Shown here piece after piece: positions 26,803 through 36,382 of a stretch of DNA of 64,000 nt. The translations under genes were made by a program, and so were the position numbers. The notes below the pieces were generated by a model. It saw only the letters and a program-made list of their open reading frames with translations. It had not been told where the DNA came from and searched no databases. The stretch's first letter is position 1; every line of letters starts with the position of its first letter. This stretch comes from Komarekiella delphini-convector SJRDD-AB1 (lineage in GTDB: Bacteria > Cyanobacteriota > Cyanobacteriia > Cyanobacteriales > Nostocaceae), in contig NZ_VJXY01000019.1 of NCBI RefSeq assembly GCF_014831675.1, forward strand, positions 62,001 to 126,000. The letters are read 5' to 3'.

Positions 26803-27690
26803 ATGTTTCCTAATTTTCTGCCTACAGCAGTTAGTCAACTTACTGAACCTACCTCGATCGCATTAGCTCAAAGCATTCAATCGTCAGCGATCGCTACCCC
26901 TCTAAGTAATCAACCAGTTACCACAACCTATGTACATTTGGGAAGTGGTGGAACGCCTATATTATTAATTCACGGTTTTGATAGTTCTGTATTAGAATTT
27001 CGTCGGCTTTTACCACTGCTTTCTCAAGATAATGAAACTTGGGCAGTAGATTTGTTGGGTTTTGGATTTACAAACAGACTTGCAGGAATTGCCTATAGTC
27101 CAACCACAATTAAAACCCATCTTTATTATTTCTGGAAAAATCTAATTAATCAACCTGTAATTTTGGTGGGCGCTTCGATGGGGGGTGCAACGGCAATTGA
27201 TTTCACGCTGGCTTACCCGGAAGTGGTAAAAAAACTAGTGTTAATTGACAGTGCTGGTTTGGCGGGTGGTTCGCCATTGAGTAAATTAATGTTTCCTCCG
27301 TTGGATTATTTAGCTACTCAGTTTTTGAGTAATCTAAAAGTGCGCGATCGCGTTTCCCGTATAGGATATAAAAACCAAAGTCTTGCTTCTATAGATGCTT
27401 TATGTTGTGGAGCATTACACCTACAAATGCCTAGTTGGCATCAAGCTTTGATTGCTTTTACAAAAAGTGGTGGCTACAGTGCTTTTAGATTTAAGAAATT
27501 AGTAGAAATTGTGCAACCAACGCTGATTTTGTGGGGCGATTCTGATAAGATTTTGGGTATTGGGGATGCCAAGCGGTTTAAAAGAGCAATTCCACACAGT
27601 ACTTTAACCTGGATACAAGATTGTGGTCATCTCCCTCACTTGGAACAACCACAAATCACTGCCCAGTATATTTTAGAGTTTCGGGATTAA
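26803..27690 (+). CDS. Alpha/beta hydrolase
   Basis: 295 residues with the alpha/beta hydrolase fold. LLIHGFDSS forms the oxyanion region, Ser in VGASMGGATAIDF is the nucleophile, the acid is probably Asp in LWGDSDKIL, and the His lies in QDCGHLPHLEQPQ. No signal peptide is seen. Substrate unknown. It lies on the plus strand between the ccmK3-ccmK4 operon and the ParA-type gene pair, all transcribed on the opposite strand. Confidence 0.9.
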   Translation: MFPNFLPTAVSQLTEPTSIALAQSIQSSAIATPLSNQPVTTTYVHLGSGGTPILLIHGFDSSVLEFRRLLPLLSQDNETWAVDLLGFGFTNRLAGIAYSPTTIKTHLYYFWKNLINQPVILVGASMGGATAIDFTLAYPEVVKKLVLIDSAGLAGGSPLSKLMFPPLDYLATQFLSNLKVRDRVSRIGYKNQSLASIDALCCGALHLQMPSWHQALIAFTKSGGYSAFRFKKLVEIVQPTLILWGDSDKILGIGDAKRFKRAIPHSTLTWIQDCGHLPHLEQPQITAQYILEFRD

Positions 27691-27733
27691 CTCCCAAACA
27701 TAACGACTTTTTCAGTAAAAGCTGGATTAGAGT

Positions 27734-28393
27734 TTAATCAAGTAACCACATCTCATTAGAAGCATCAGCAGAGTCGTTTGGTTGATAGTCTGCTTGATGT
27801 TGATTGTCTGGTTGATACTGAGCCAGATTTTCAGATGAGCGGTGTGATTTTTTGTAGTTCAGTGGGTTATAGCTTTCCTTTACTGGTCTTATCGCACTTG
27901 TTTTTTCTATTAGCTTAGAGTTAGATTTTTCTACGGGTTTTGCAGCATTTTTTTCTTCTATTAGCTTAGAGTTAGATTTTTCTACGGGTTTTGCAGCATT
28001 TTTTTCTTCTATCAGCTTAGAGTTAGCTTCTGCAAGTTGTAGTGCTGTTTTTTTAGCTTCGTGCAATTCTTTTGTTAGCCGTTCTGCTGATGCTTCTTGT
28101 TCAGATAACTTTGATTGCAAATCAATAATTTGCTGCTGAAGTTCAGCTTCTTTTTTATGGTTTTTTTCTAGGTTTTCTGTCAATTCTTTGACAGTTGCTT
28201 CTAAATCAGCCTTGGTTGGATTTGTGCGCCTAGTAGAAGTTGGTTCAGTTTCCTGTGCTGGCGTTTCTTCAGTTGCGGAAGCATTTTCTTCCACAATTTC
28301 CTCAGATGCGATTTCAATTGCATCTTCACCTTCGGGAGGTGTAAATTTTTGTGCCTCCTCTTGTATTAAGTCGGTGAGACGTTTCTTAACCAT
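27734..28393 (-). CDS. Coiled-coil partner of the ParA-type ATPase; candidate McdB (carboxysome positioning)
   Basis: 219 residues, highly charged. The N-terminus [17 protein letters not shown] is a basic-acidic helix. A disordered acidic region follows, then a long coiled coil (about 70-160) with a 17-residue repeat (SKLIEEKNAAKPVEKSN) present twice and a third degenerate copy. The tail is rich in Gln, Asn and Asp and ends in NEMWLLD. A charged N-terminus, a coiled coil and a C-terminal Trp are features reported for type 2 McdB proteins. The stop of the ATPase gene overlaps this ATG (TAATG), and GGAGG (28399-28403) sits 5 nt upstream, so 28393 is the start. Identity is inferred. Confidence 0.62.
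   Translation of the reverse strand: MVKKRLTDLIQEEAQKFTPPEGEDAIEIASEEIVEENASATEETPAQETEPTSTRRTNPTKADLEATVKELTENLEKNHKKEAELQQQIIDLQSKLSEQEASAERLTKELHEAKKTALQLAEANSKLIEEKNAAKPVEKSNSKLIEEKNAAKPVEKSNSKLIEKTSAIRPVKESYNPLNYKKSHRSSENLAQYQPDNQHQADYQPNDSADASNEMWLLD
27905..28020 (-). repeat. 51-bp in-frame tandem repeat in the coiled-coil gene
   Basis: A 51-bp unit beginning TTCTATTAGCTTAGAGTTAG starts at 27905 and again at 27956 with almost perfect identity. The beginning of a third unit is seen at 28007 (one change), and a diverged unit lies on the other side at about 27,860-27,905. Each unit encodes 17 residues. Confidence 0.85.
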
Positions 28394-29025
28394 TATTTCC
28401 TCCATTCACGCTGTAATTCGTCAGCCACGCGGCGGTAGTCTAACTCCGCCTCGCGGGCATTTCCCCCTCGCCATTGAGTAATCGCTACACCCTCAAGGGC
28501 GGCTCGTTCATGAGCTTTATAGGCACGGATAAAGGTATTAAAAGCTGGAATACCTAGCTTTGTGAGGGTGTTTTTAGCTTCTAGTGCTTCTCCCATACTC
28601 CGCGTATCAACTTTAGTTAGCAGTACCCGATGGGGGGTTCCCACAGGGATAATGGCTGCCTTTACTGTCTCCACGAGCACGGCTAAATCCATTGCTGCTG
28701 GGGGTGTAGGCAAAACTAGATAATCTGCGATCGCAACTACCGCCGCCAATGCTTCAGAGCGTAGCGCCGGAGGCGTATCCACCACTACTAAATCGTAACC
28801 TTTTATCTTTCCTAAATCACCTAAAAGTGTAGGATCGGTTTCTTGAGATAAATCAAATCCTATTTCCTGTTGATTGCGCCCAACCCACCAACTTGCAGAA
28901 CCTTGAATATCTGCGTCAATCAGAATCACCTTTTTTTTCTTTGCAAAGTTTGCAGCCAGATTGACTGCGGTAGTCGTTTTACCGACTCCTCCTTTACCGT
29001 TAAGAATAGCGATGATTTTTGGCAC
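28393..29025 (-). CDS. ParA-family ATPase; candidate McdA (carboxysome positioning)
   Basis: 210 residues. The deviant Walker A box GKGGVGKTT has both the signature Lys11 and Lys16; [15 protein letters not shown] and [10 protein letters not shown] follow. It is a short ParA without an N-terminal DNA-binding domain, as in McdA, MinD-like and plasmid type Ib proteins. ATP-dependent dimers of this class bind the nucleoid and position cargo through a partner. The next gene encodes a coiled-coil protein whose start overlaps this stop. With ccmK3-ccmK4 1.7 kb away, carboxysome positioning is the favoured role; segregation of another cargo is possible. Confidence 0.8.
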   Translation of the reverse strand: MPKIIAILNGKGGVGKTTTAVNLAANFAKKKKVILIDADIQGSASWWVGRNQQEIGFDLSQETDPTLLGDLGKIKGYDLVVVDTPPALRSEALAAVVAIADYLVLPTPPAAMDLAVLVETVKAAIIPVGTPHRVLLTKVDTRSMGEALEAKNTLTKLGIPAFNTFIRAYKAHERAALEGVAITQWRGGNAREAELDYRRVADELQREWRK

Positions 29026-29238
29026 TGCTTACTTCCGATGCTGCCTCTTGAGTGCTGAGTAGTGAGTGCTGAGTGCTGAGTTAAGAGTTAAGAGTTATTA
29101 TTCTCCTCTTTGTCCTCCTTCCAGTCCTCAGCCCCCAGTTCCGAGTCCCCAATGATGAATATACCGCTTTGTGTAACCCTCAAGAACATGAAAACTCGTA
29201 ACAATAAAATTCAGAAGCCGTCAATTCTACAAACTTCT

Positions 29239-30621
29239 ATGACAGTAACTTCTAATCTACCCGATGGGCCAAAAATGCCGCGTTTTCTGCGGATGCTCAA
29301 GTTTATTGGTCAGCCAGTGAAATATGTGGATGATTTTGCCAAACTCTACGGTGATACCTTTGCCATCAGGAGTAGTCGCGGGAATAACCATATTGTCTAC
29401 TTTAGTCAACCCCAAGCACTTGAGCAGATTTTTACTGCTGATTCTAGTCATTTTGAGGTTGGCAGAGGGAACGTAGGACTGAGATTTTTGCTTGGTGATC
29501 GCTCTTTTATGTTAACGGATGGCGATCGCCACCAGCGCCAACGTCAACTATTAGCGCCTCCCTTTCATGGCGAAAGAATGCGGGCTTATGGTCAGGATAT
29601 CCGTAAGATAACGCAACAAGTGAGTGACGAGTGGCTAATTGGCAAACCTTTTGATATCCGTGAGTCGATGCAAGAAATTACCTTGCGTGTTATTTTACGG
29701 GTTGTATTTGGTTTGGATGAAGGACAACTTTTTGAGGAACTAAGGCGATCGCTAAGTGACTTACTAAACTTTATCAGTTCGCCTTTAATGTCCAGCGCCT
29801 TCTTTTTTGGGTTTATGCAAAAAGATTTAGGTGCTTGGAGTCCGTGGGGTTGGATTCTCCGACAACGACAAAAAATTGATCAACTTATTTATGCTTTACT
29901 TCGGGAACGTCGGGCTGAATCTCACCAAAATCGCCAAGATATTCTGAGTTTGATGATGGCTGCTCGTTATGACGATGGTCAAGCGATGTCAGACGAAGAA
30001 TTACACGACGAATTAATGACACTGCTAGTTGCGGGACATGAAACTACCGCTTCTGCATTGACATGGGCTTTTTATTGGATTGACCACTTACCAGAGGTGC
30101 GTGAGAAGTTACTACAAGAACTCGACACCCTTGGCGTTAACCCAGATCCAAGTAGTATGGCTAAATTGCCCTATTTAACGGCAGTTTGCCAAGAAACGTT
30201 GCGGATTTACCCAATTGCTATGAATGCTTTTTTGCGGATTGTAAAAACCCCAATTGAAATTATGGGCTACAAACTGCCAGAGGGAACAGCAATAATTCCC
30301 AGTATTTATTTAGCGCACCATAGAGAACAAGTCTACCCACAGCCCAAGCAGTTTAAACCAGAACGCTTTTTAGAAAGGCAATTTTCGCCATACGAATACT
30401 TACCCTTTGGTGGTGGTAGCCGTCGTTGTATTGGTATGGCATTTGCTCAGTATGAAATGAAAATCGTCTTGGCAACTATTTTGTCAGATTTTCAAGTATG
30501 CCTAGCGAATAAGCGTCCTGTGCGTCCTGTGCGTCGTGGTTTAACTCTCGCTACACCAGCAGGAATGCGGATGGTAGCAACACCTCAAGTAAAGCGTGCT
30601 AATACGCCAGCACTAGTTTAA
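29239..30621 (+). CDS. Cytochrome P450, CYP110-like
   Basis: The complete P450 motif set is present: I-helix LLVAGHETTASAL, ExxR in QETLRIYP, PERF, and the heme loop FGGGSRRCIGMAFA. The N-terminus LPDGPKMPRFLRMLKFIGQP resembles CYP110 enzymes of Nostocales, soluble P450s that act on fatty acids, alkanes or terpenes. The frame opens at 29110, but ATG 29239 (MTVTSNLPDGP) fits the family; the earlier 43 codons partly cover an intergenic repeat. The protein is 460 residues. The last residues after PVRPVRRGLTLATPAG are family-like. It is followed by a terminator-like hairpin. Confidence 0.9.
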   Translation: MTVTSNLPDGPKMPRFLRMLKFIGQPVKYVDDFAKLYGDTFAIRSSRGNNHIVYFSQPQALEQIFTADSSHFEVGRGNVGLRFLLGDRSFMLTDGDRHQRQRQLLAPPFHGERMRAYGQDIRKITQQVSDEWLIGKPFDIRESMQEITLRVILRVVFGLDEGQLFEELRRSLSDLLNFISSPLMSSAFFFGFMQKDLGAWSPWGWILRQRQKIDQLIYALLRERRAESHQNRQDILSLMMAARYDDGQAMSDEELHDELMTLLVAGHETTASALTWAFYWIDHLPEVREKLLQELDTLGVNPDPSSMAKLPYLTAVCQETLRIYPIAMNAFLRIVKTPIEIMGYKLPEGTAIIPSIYLAHHREQVYPQPKQFKPERFLERQFSPYEYLPFGGGSRRCIGMAFAQYEMKIVLATILSDFQVCLANKRPVRPVRRGLTLATPAGMRMVATPQVKRANTPALV

Positions 30622-30627
30622 GGAATT

Positions 30628-30651
30628 GGGTAGGCATTGTAATGTCTACCC
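30628..30651. terminator. Hairpin between convergent P450 and acetyltransferase genes
   Basis: GGGTAGGCATT (30628-30638) pairs with AATGTCTACCC (30641-30651), with one G-T pair and a 2-nt centre. T-rich sequence follows on the plus side (CTTAATTTTG). It may end both genes. Confidence 0.6.
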
Positions 30652-30665
30652 TACTTAATTTTGAA

Positions 30666-31262
30666 TTATTCCGAAGGGGGTTGACTCTCTTGCTCATTAG
30701 CAAGTCGTTTATAATGTTCTTTATCGCGGTATTTGATTGTTCTTATCGGTTGATTTCCGACAATTGCTAAAGGTTCGACATTAGCAGTTACAACCGTACC
30801 AGCCGCCACAATTGCACCGTCTCCTATAGAAACTCCTGGAATAATTAAGACATTTCCACCAATCCAAACATTGCGACCGATAACAACGGGTTTATGAATG
30901 TAGATATTATGTTCATAAGGAAGACCATTACTTTGATAGTCGTGGTTTGCAGATAGGATCACAACATTAAATCCAAGTGTTGTGTTATCGCCAATTGTAA
31001 TCCCACCACGACCATCTAATAAGACATCTGGGCCAATATACACCTTATTTCCTAGAGATATATTTTGAGGGTTATCAATTCTAATATCTCGCTTGAATCG
31101 AACACCTGAGCCACAAAATTTTAATTTACCCTTCAGTTCCAGATGCTTATATCGTCTGATTTTGGTTTCCAGGTATTCTCCCCACTGTATCAGACGAGGT
31201 ACTAACCGTTGCTCAAATAGTCGCTCTAATTTATTAGTAATTTTATCTTTGATCTGTTTCAT
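30666..31262 (-). CDS. Left-handed beta-helix acyltransferase (hexapeptide, maltose/galactoside O-acetyltransferase type)
   Basis: 198 residues. After a helical N-terminus (1-50), hexapeptide repeats form a left-handed beta helix: VRFKRDIRIDNPQNISLGNKV, VLLDGRGGITIGDNTTLGFN and VIGRNVWIGGNVLIIPGVSIG. The active-site His lies in ILSANHDYQSNG. The family transfers acetyl from acetyl-CoA to sugars, often in exopolysaccharide or lipopolysaccharide synthesis. No glycosyltransferase is adjacent, so the acceptor is unknown. Confidence 0.88.
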   Translation of the reverse strand: MKQIKDKITNKLERLFEQRLVPRLIQWGEYLETKIRRYKHLELKGKLKFCGSGVRFKRDIRIDNPQNISLGNKVYIGPDVLLDGRGGITIGDNTTLGFNVVILSANHDYQSNGLPYEHNIYIHKPVVIGRNVWIGGNVLIIPGVSIGDGAIVAAGTVVTANVEPLAIVGNQPIRTIKYRDKEHYKRLANEQESQPPSE

Positions 31263-31780
31263 AAAATCTCACGTAAGTTTAAAAACCCTGTGGGTTTAAC
31301 CAAGGGAGGGATACAACATGGGTATTTTGGCACCCTTTACATTTGTTAGGTTTCCCAAATTGGAGTATTTTCTACCGTGTGAATCGAGCATAATCCCTAA
31401 GTTATAGTTAATCGAAATCTCTATTAGATATTGCTAGAACACCGATTCAGTATTCAATATATCTGTAATCAATAGTTACTAGATATTATCAATATGTAGT
31501 TAAATAAAATTTATTATGAGTTTTTATATGAGTTTTTATATGAGTTTAAAAGGTTTTACAAATCTAAAATTGAAGATAATATTTTATCTACAGAAACAAA
31601 TTATTTTTAGGCGATTCTCATTCTGAAGTATCTAAATTTTGACTACTTTGTCAATGCCTAAACGCTGTAAAATTTTCAGCAATGCAGACTTTGATAAAAT
31701 TACGGCACGGTTTAGGTATTTGTGAAAACATATATTGATTGACATAAATTAGTAATTTTTGAAGTCTAATAGAGATATTT
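31263..31780. other. AT-rich divergent intergenic region
   Basis: No gene seen. It lies between the acetyltransferase (minus) and the lipoprotein gene (plus). A short direct repeat, TTTTTATATGAG, occurs twice near 31,520-31,545. Confidence 0.45.
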
Positions 31781-32647
31781 ATGATGAAAAAACTTTATAA
31801 AACAGTTGCAATAGTTTCTGCAATAGCAGCATTAATAACTGGTTGTCGGTCTGCTGAAGAGTATAAACAACTTGCTGATGCTGGTGATCAATATGCTAAA
31901 GCTGCTGACAAAGTATTCATAGAAGCTGGTGATATTAAAATTGATTTAACGTCTGAGAATTTATTACGTAAAATAGTAACAAATACTCCTTTTGATCAGG
32001 CTGCATACGACAATAATGCTAATGATGCAAAAGCAAGGCTTGAACTTATTAATGAACTTCGTAAACATAACCAACTTTTATTACAATATTTTTCTACACT
32101 TTTAGATTTAGCTGAATCTGATACTCCTGGTAGAACTAAAAAACAAATTGATAACATTGCCAACAACTTAGAAGATAGTGGTTTAACACTCGGTAGATTA
32201 CATAATCCTATTAAAAAACTTATTTCGGAAGGGACGAAAATCCAACTTCGTGCTGAAATTCAAGGCGCACTTAGAGAAGAGTTAAATAAACGCCAACAAA
32301 CAATTTTTAAGGAAATAGCAATACAAGAAGAATTGCTGGATTTCCTTGGTGAATCAATGAAATCAGATCTTGATGAAATACAGCAACTACAGGAATATCG
32401 TCTTGTTTTTTTACCTCTTAAAGAGACAGATCAAATAGGAAGCATAAATGAGTGGATTGAGAATCGAAAGCAGATTCTCACAATGAAATATAGCAAGATA
32501 GAAGAAATCGAAAATGCAAATAAATTATTAGGAGATTTTAAAACTCTTTTCAGAGCTTCATTAACAGAAGAAGTTTCTTCTGAAGAACTCAAAACTGTTT
32601 TGCAAGATGCTAACTCTTTTTTAACCCTTGTTTCAAACAAAAAATAA
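31781..32647 (+). CDS. Predicted lipoprotein, function unknown
   Basis: 288 residues. The N-terminus MMKKLYKTVAIVSAIAALIT is a signal peptide, followed by the lipobox ITGC with Cys at residue 22, so the mature protein is lipid-anchored. The rest is almost all helix with heptad-like stretches (ELINELRKHNQLLLQYFSTL, EIQGALREELNKRQQTIF). No family is recognised. Base composition is more AT-rich than the flanking housekeeping genes. The next gene starts 25 bp on and also encodes a helical protein, so the two are probably one operon. Confidence 0.75.
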   Translation: MMKKLYKTVAIVSAIAALITGCRSAEEYKQLADAGDQYAKAADKVFIEAGDIKIDLTSENLLRKIVTNTPFDQAAYDNNANDAKARLELINELRKHNQLLLQYFSTLLDLAESDTPGRTKKQIDNIANNLEDSGLTLGRLHNPIKKLISEGTKIQLRAEIQGALREELNKRQQTIFKEIAIQEELLDFLGESMKSDLDEIQQLQEYRLVFLPLKETDQIGSINEWIENRKQILTMKYSKIEEIENANKLLGDFKTLFRASLTEEVSSEELKTVLQDANSFLTLVSNKK

Positions 32648-32671
32648 CTATAAATTAAGAGTACACCTATT

Positions 32672-33016
32672 ATGGCTAGCCAATCTGAAGATAGCACTAC
32701 AGAACTTAATAGATTAAGAGAAGTTCGCAAAGCGCTTAATAGTATTAAGATTCAGGAAGCACTTCGTACAGAACCAGACCAGAACAAGAAAAGGGCTTTT
32801 GAAACAGTTCGAGATAAAATTGACCATCGCATTAATCAACTAGAGGGAGATGTTCTTACTGAATTTTTAATAAAACTACAGCAGAATGAATCTTCTTTCA
32901 AAAAAGGAATTAAAAACTTAGAAGAAAAAATAACCAACTTTGAGGATGTCGCCAGACTCACTGAGGAAGTCAACGAATTTCTCGGTATAATTATTCCTTG
33001 GATACCATTTCTCTAA
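32672..33016 (+). CDS. Small coiled-coil protein downstream of the lipoprotein
   Basis: 114 residues, without signal peptide. It is charged and helical (LNRLREVRKALNSIKIQEAL, LIKLQQNESSFKKGIKNLEE), ending in a short hydrophobic stretch FLGIIIPWIPFL that could touch the membrane. No family recognised. It follows the lipoprotein gene by 25 bp on the same strand, which suggests a shared role. Confidence 0.65.
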   Translation: MASQSEDSTTELNRLREVRKALNSIKIQEALRTEPDQNKKRAFETVRDKIDHRINQLEGDVLTEFLIKLQQNESSFKKGIKNLEEKITNFEDVARLTEEVNEFLGIIIPWIPFL

Positions 33017-33026
33017 ATAATTTTAA

Positions 33027-33455
33027 TCAGCTTTGTAACTGTTCGTTCATGCGCTGTTCCAGCAGTTCTAATAAGTTATCGACATCTTTACCTAATTGCT
33101 CAAAACAAGCGGGTGGTGATGGTTCTGGTGCAAACTGAATTAACTTAATTTCACCGCTACCAATACCAATCATCACAACTTCTACTTCTGGTTTATGGTT
33201 CTCGACTATTCCCAAAATTTCTTGAAGCCGATTTTCAACTTTAGTATTTAGTTTCTCTATCTGCTCTTTCGGACAATAAACAAAATGCGGTGTTGGTTGC
33301 AAATCAATGCCAATAGTACCCTGGCTATCGCCATTTTCTAACCATAATCCCCAAAACAGTGCCGCTAATTCTGGTTGATTTGCTTTGACAAATTTATCCA
33401 ACTGACGACGCCACTTGTTATCTCCTGATTCCGACTGGGTACTACCAAACATCAT
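33027..33455 (-). CDS. Conserved cyanobacterial protein of unknown function; CcmS-like is possible
   Basis: 142 residues, an alpha/beta protein without signal peptide. Landmarks are KFVKANQPELAALFWGLWLE, GTIGIDLQPTPHFVYCP, VVMIGIGSGEIKLIQF and a C-terminal helix LEQLGKDVDNLLELLEQRM-like (CFEQLGKDVDNLLELL). Size and fold prediction would suit the beta-carboxysome chaperone CcmS, but I cannot confirm this from sequence memory, so the call stays open. It is the gene just downstream of the ABC exporter on the same strand, 60 bp apart, with an AATTCGTAATTCGT tandem repeat between them. Confidence 0.6.
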   Translation of the reverse strand: MMFGSTQSESGDNKWRRQLDKFVKANQPELAALFWGLWLENGDSQGTIGIDLQPTPHFVYCPKEQIEKLNTKVENRLQEILGIVENHKPEVEVVMIGIGSGEIKLIQFAPEPSPPACFEQLGKDVDNLLELLEQRMNEQLQS

Positions 33456-33515
33456 AAATAATTCGTAATTCGTAATTCGTAATTCGTAATTCAGATATCA
33501 AAGAATGGCTGATAC

Positions 33516-35324
33516 TTATCTTAAACCACTCTGTACAAACCAAAGACTGGCGTAAATACTATTTTTCTCTAGTAGTTGTTCATGGGTTCCCGACTCTACT
33601 AATTTCCCATGTTCCATGACATAAATGCAATCGGCGTTGCGGATGGTGGAAAGACGATGAGCGATCGCAATTGTAGTCCTATTGACGGTAATCCGTTCGA
33701 GCGATCGCTGGATTGCGGCTTCTGTTTCATTATCTACTGCTGAGGTAGCTTCATCTAAAATCAAAATGGGCGGATTCTTTAATACTGCGCGGGCGATCGC
33801 AATCCGCTGTCTTTGTCCACCAGATAACTTTTGTCCTCTTTCTCCCACAATTGTCTCATAACCTTGGGGCAGGTGCATAATAAATTCGTGTGCCTCAGCC
33901 ACTTTAGCCGCCATGACAATTTCTTGAGTTGTGGCATCAAAGCTACCATAGGCAATATTCTCTGCTACAGTGCCATGAAATAAGAACACATCCTGACTTA
34001 CTAAGCCAATACAGCGGCGTAAATCTTGCAAATTCAAATTTTGTAAGTCAATGCCGTCCAGGGTAATGCTTCCCGTTTGTACCTCGTACAACCGTAACAA
34101 AAGTTTAACTAGAGTGCTTTTACCCGAACCAGTAGAACCGACAATTGCGATCGTTTTTCCTGCTGGAATCTCTAAAGATAGATTTTTAATTACTGGTAAT
34201 CTATCTCTATAAGCAAAATAGACATTTTTAAATTCTACTTCACCACGTACTTCATCTACAGGCAATACTATCTTTCCTGGATGAATAGCGATAGGAGTAT
34301 CTAACAAGTCCATCACTCGATTAGTAGAAGCCATTGCTCGTTGATATTGGTCAAAGGTTTCTCCTAATCTGGTTAAAGGCCACAGTAAGCGCTGAATTAA
34401 AAACACCAATACACTGTAAGTGCCTACAGACATTTTTCCTGAAACTGCTGCCATTCCTCCATACAATAGTAACGCGGTAAAACCTACCAAAATCAACATC
34501 CGAATTAAGGGTATAAAGGCAGCAGAAAGTTTAATTGCCTTGCCATTACTTTGGCGATAAGCTTCACTATCTACTTCTAAACGTGAGGCTTCATGAGATT
34601 CAGCAGTAAAACTTTTAATAGTAGTAATGCCGCTAATGTTATTTGCCAAACGCGAATTTAAAAAACCTACTTTATCACGGACATCAGCGTAGCGAGGTGC
34701 TAGCAAGCGTTGATAAGCCAACGAACCCCAAAGGATAAATGGCATCGGCGACATTGCCATCCATGCCACGCTAGGAGCCAAAATAAAGAAAGCACCACCA
34801 ATAATTAAAACAGTTGTAGCAACTTGGATAATGTCATTTGCTCCCACATCCAAAAACCGCTCTAATTGGTTAATATCATCACTGAGGATAGACATTAAAC
34901 CGCCAGTGCTACGTTCTTCAAAATAAGCTAGTTCTAAATCTTGCAAATGTTTGTATGCATCCAAACGCAAATCATGTTGAATATTCTGGGCCAAATTGCG
35001 CCAAAGTCGAGCGTAGGCATATTCAAACATCGATTCTAGTATCCAAACAATAACAGTGAGAAAGGAAAGAATCAAAAATTGCCAAAAGACATCCTTGACT
35101 CCTAACTGTGCAATGATGGAATTCTGCTGCTTGACTACCACATCCACCGCAATACCAATTAATCCAGGCGGTGCTAAGTCAAAAAATTTATTCAGGATAG
35201 AATAAGTAGTTGCTAGCCAGATTTGTTTACGATACTGGTGTCCATACTCAAGCAGGCGCCGGAGAGGATGTGTTGAGTGCTTACGCCTTCTTGATACCCG
35301 ATGAGATTTCAATACTGTAGCCAC
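33516..35324 (-). CDS. ABC exporter, fused membrane and ATPase domains
   Basis: 602 residues. The transmembrane domain with six helices covers about 30-325. The ATPase domain shows Walker [11 protein letters not shown]-loop VSQDVFLF, signature [10 protein letters not shown], Walker [13 protein letters not shown] and the switch His in IAHRLSTI. This is the MsbA/LmrA class that works as a homodimer or heterodimer and exports lipids, peptides or drugs; the substrate is unknown. Its N-terminal 30 residues are basic. No partner transporter gene is adjacent. Confidence 0.93.
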   Translation of the reverse strand: MATVLKSHRVSRRRKHSTHPLRRLLEYGHQYRKQIWLATTYSILNKFFDLAPPGLIGIAVDVVVKQQNSIIAQLGVKDVFWQFLILSFLTVIVWILESMFEYAYARLWRNLAQNIQHDLRLDAYKHLQDLELAYFEERSTGGLMSILSDDINQLERFLDVGANDIIQVATTVLIIGGAFFILAPSVAWMAMSPMPFILWGSLAYQRLLAPRYADVRDKVGFLNSRLANNISGITTIKSFTAESHEASRLEVDSEAYRQSNGKAIKLSAAFIPLIRMLILVGFTALLLYGGMAAVSGKMSVGTYSVLVFLIQRLLWPLTRLGETFDQYQRAMASTNRVMDLLDTPIAIHPGKIVLPVDEVRGEVEFKNVYFAYRDRLPVIKNLSLEIPAGKTIAIVGSTGSGKSTLVKLLLRLYEVQTGSITLDGIDLQNLNLQDLRRCIGLVSQDVFLFHGTVAENIAYGSFDATTQEIVMAAKVAEAHEFIMHLPQGYETIVGERGQKLSGGQRQRIAIARAVLKNPPILILDEATSAVDNETEAAIQRSLERITVNRTTIAIAHRLSTIRNADCIYVMEHGKLVESGTHEQLLEKNSIYASLWFVQSGLR

Positions 35325-35452
35325 GGCTTTTTGCAGTTGCGTGTGAATGATATTACCACAAGAATAAGGAGTATCTTCACTTTATGTAGCCTTTAGCCCG
35401 CACATGCCAACATAATACAGGAGTCGCCTGCGGAAAAAAAGGAGATCAAAAC

Positions 35453-36301
35453 TTGAAAGATCAGCAATTAGGAAATTGGCAAACCACAGTTCTCGGAATT
35501 GTGTTGGCAATACTGGTGATTGTAGGACTAAATGCTTTTATTATCATCAACCCAGGACAAGCAGGAGTAATTAGCATCTTGGGTAAAGCTAGAGATGGTG
35601 CTTTGTTGGAAGGTATTCATGTCAAACCACCATTCATCTCAGTGATAGATGTGTATGATTTGACTGTACAAAAGTTTGAAGTACCAGCAGAAAGTTCTAC
35701 TAAAGATCTGCAAAATTTATCTGCAAGATTTGCGATTAACTTTCGCCTCGATCCCACACAAGTAGTTCAAGTAAGAAGAAAACAAGGAACCTTAGAAAAC
35801 ATTGTATCAAAAATCATTGCACCTCAGACACAAGAAGCATTTAAAATTGCAGCTGCTAGAAGAACAGTAGAAGAAGCAATTACCAAAAGAAGTGAATTGA
35901 AAGAAGATTTTGATAATGCGTTAGGCGATCGCTTAGACAAATATGGGATAATTGTGTTAGATACTAGCGTAGTTGACTTGACGTTCTCACCAGAGTTTGC
36001 TAGAGCAGTTGAAGAAAAACAAATTGCTGAACAGCGAGCACAAAGAGCCGTTTATGTAGCGCGAGAAGCTGAACAAGAAGCCCAAGCAGAGGTGAATCGT
36101 GCTAAAGGTAAGGCAGAAGCTCAAAGACTATTAGCAGAGACTCTCAAAGCCCAAGGAGGACAGTTAGTTCTGCAAAAAGAAGCAATTGAAGCTTGGAAGA
36201 CTGGCGGTGCTCAGATGCCAAAAGTTCTCGTTATGAGTGGTGACTCAAAAGGCAGCGTCCCTTTCATTTTCAACCTAGGGAATGTTTCAAATCAACCTTG
36301 A
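35453..36301 (+). CDS. Prohibitin-like SPFH/Band 7 membrane protein
   Basis: 282 residues. One N-terminal membrane helix (TVLGIVLAILVIVGLNAFII) is followed by the SPFH domain (GQAGVISILGKARDGALLEGIHVKPPF and RFAINFRLDPTQV). A long helical region follows with EKQIAEQRAQRAVYVAREAEQEAQAE-type sequence that drives ring assembly. Prohibitins organise membrane microdomains and often bind FtsH. The start is TTG at 35453: AAAGGAG lies about 8 nt upstream. It stands alone on the plus strand, followed by a hairpin. Confidence 0.92.
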   Translation: MKDQQLGNWQTTVLGIVLAILVIVGLNAFIIINPGQAGVISILGKARDGALLEGIHVKPPFISVIDVYDLTVQKFEVPAESSTKDLQNLSARFAINFRLDPTQVVQVRRKQGTLENIVSKIIAPQTQEAFKIAAARRTVEEAITKRSELKEDFDNALGDRLDKYGIIVLDTSVVDLTFSPEFARAVEEKQIAEQRAQRAVYVAREAEQEAQAEVNRAKGKAEAQRLLAETLKAQGGQLVLQKEAIEAWKTGGAQMPKVLVMSGDSKGSVPFIFNLGNVSNQP

Positions 36302-36322
36302 TTGGAGTAAATAATATTAGTA

Positions 36323-36341
36323 AGTTGGGCTATGCCCAACT
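36323..36341. terminator. Hairpin after the prohibitin gene
   Basis: AGTTGGGC and GCCCAACT are perfect complements around TAT. No T-run follows, so termination efficiency is uncertain. Confidence 0.5.
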
Positions 36342-36382
36342 CAGACACAAAAGAAACATCATCTAGGAAATAATCCAAGCTT

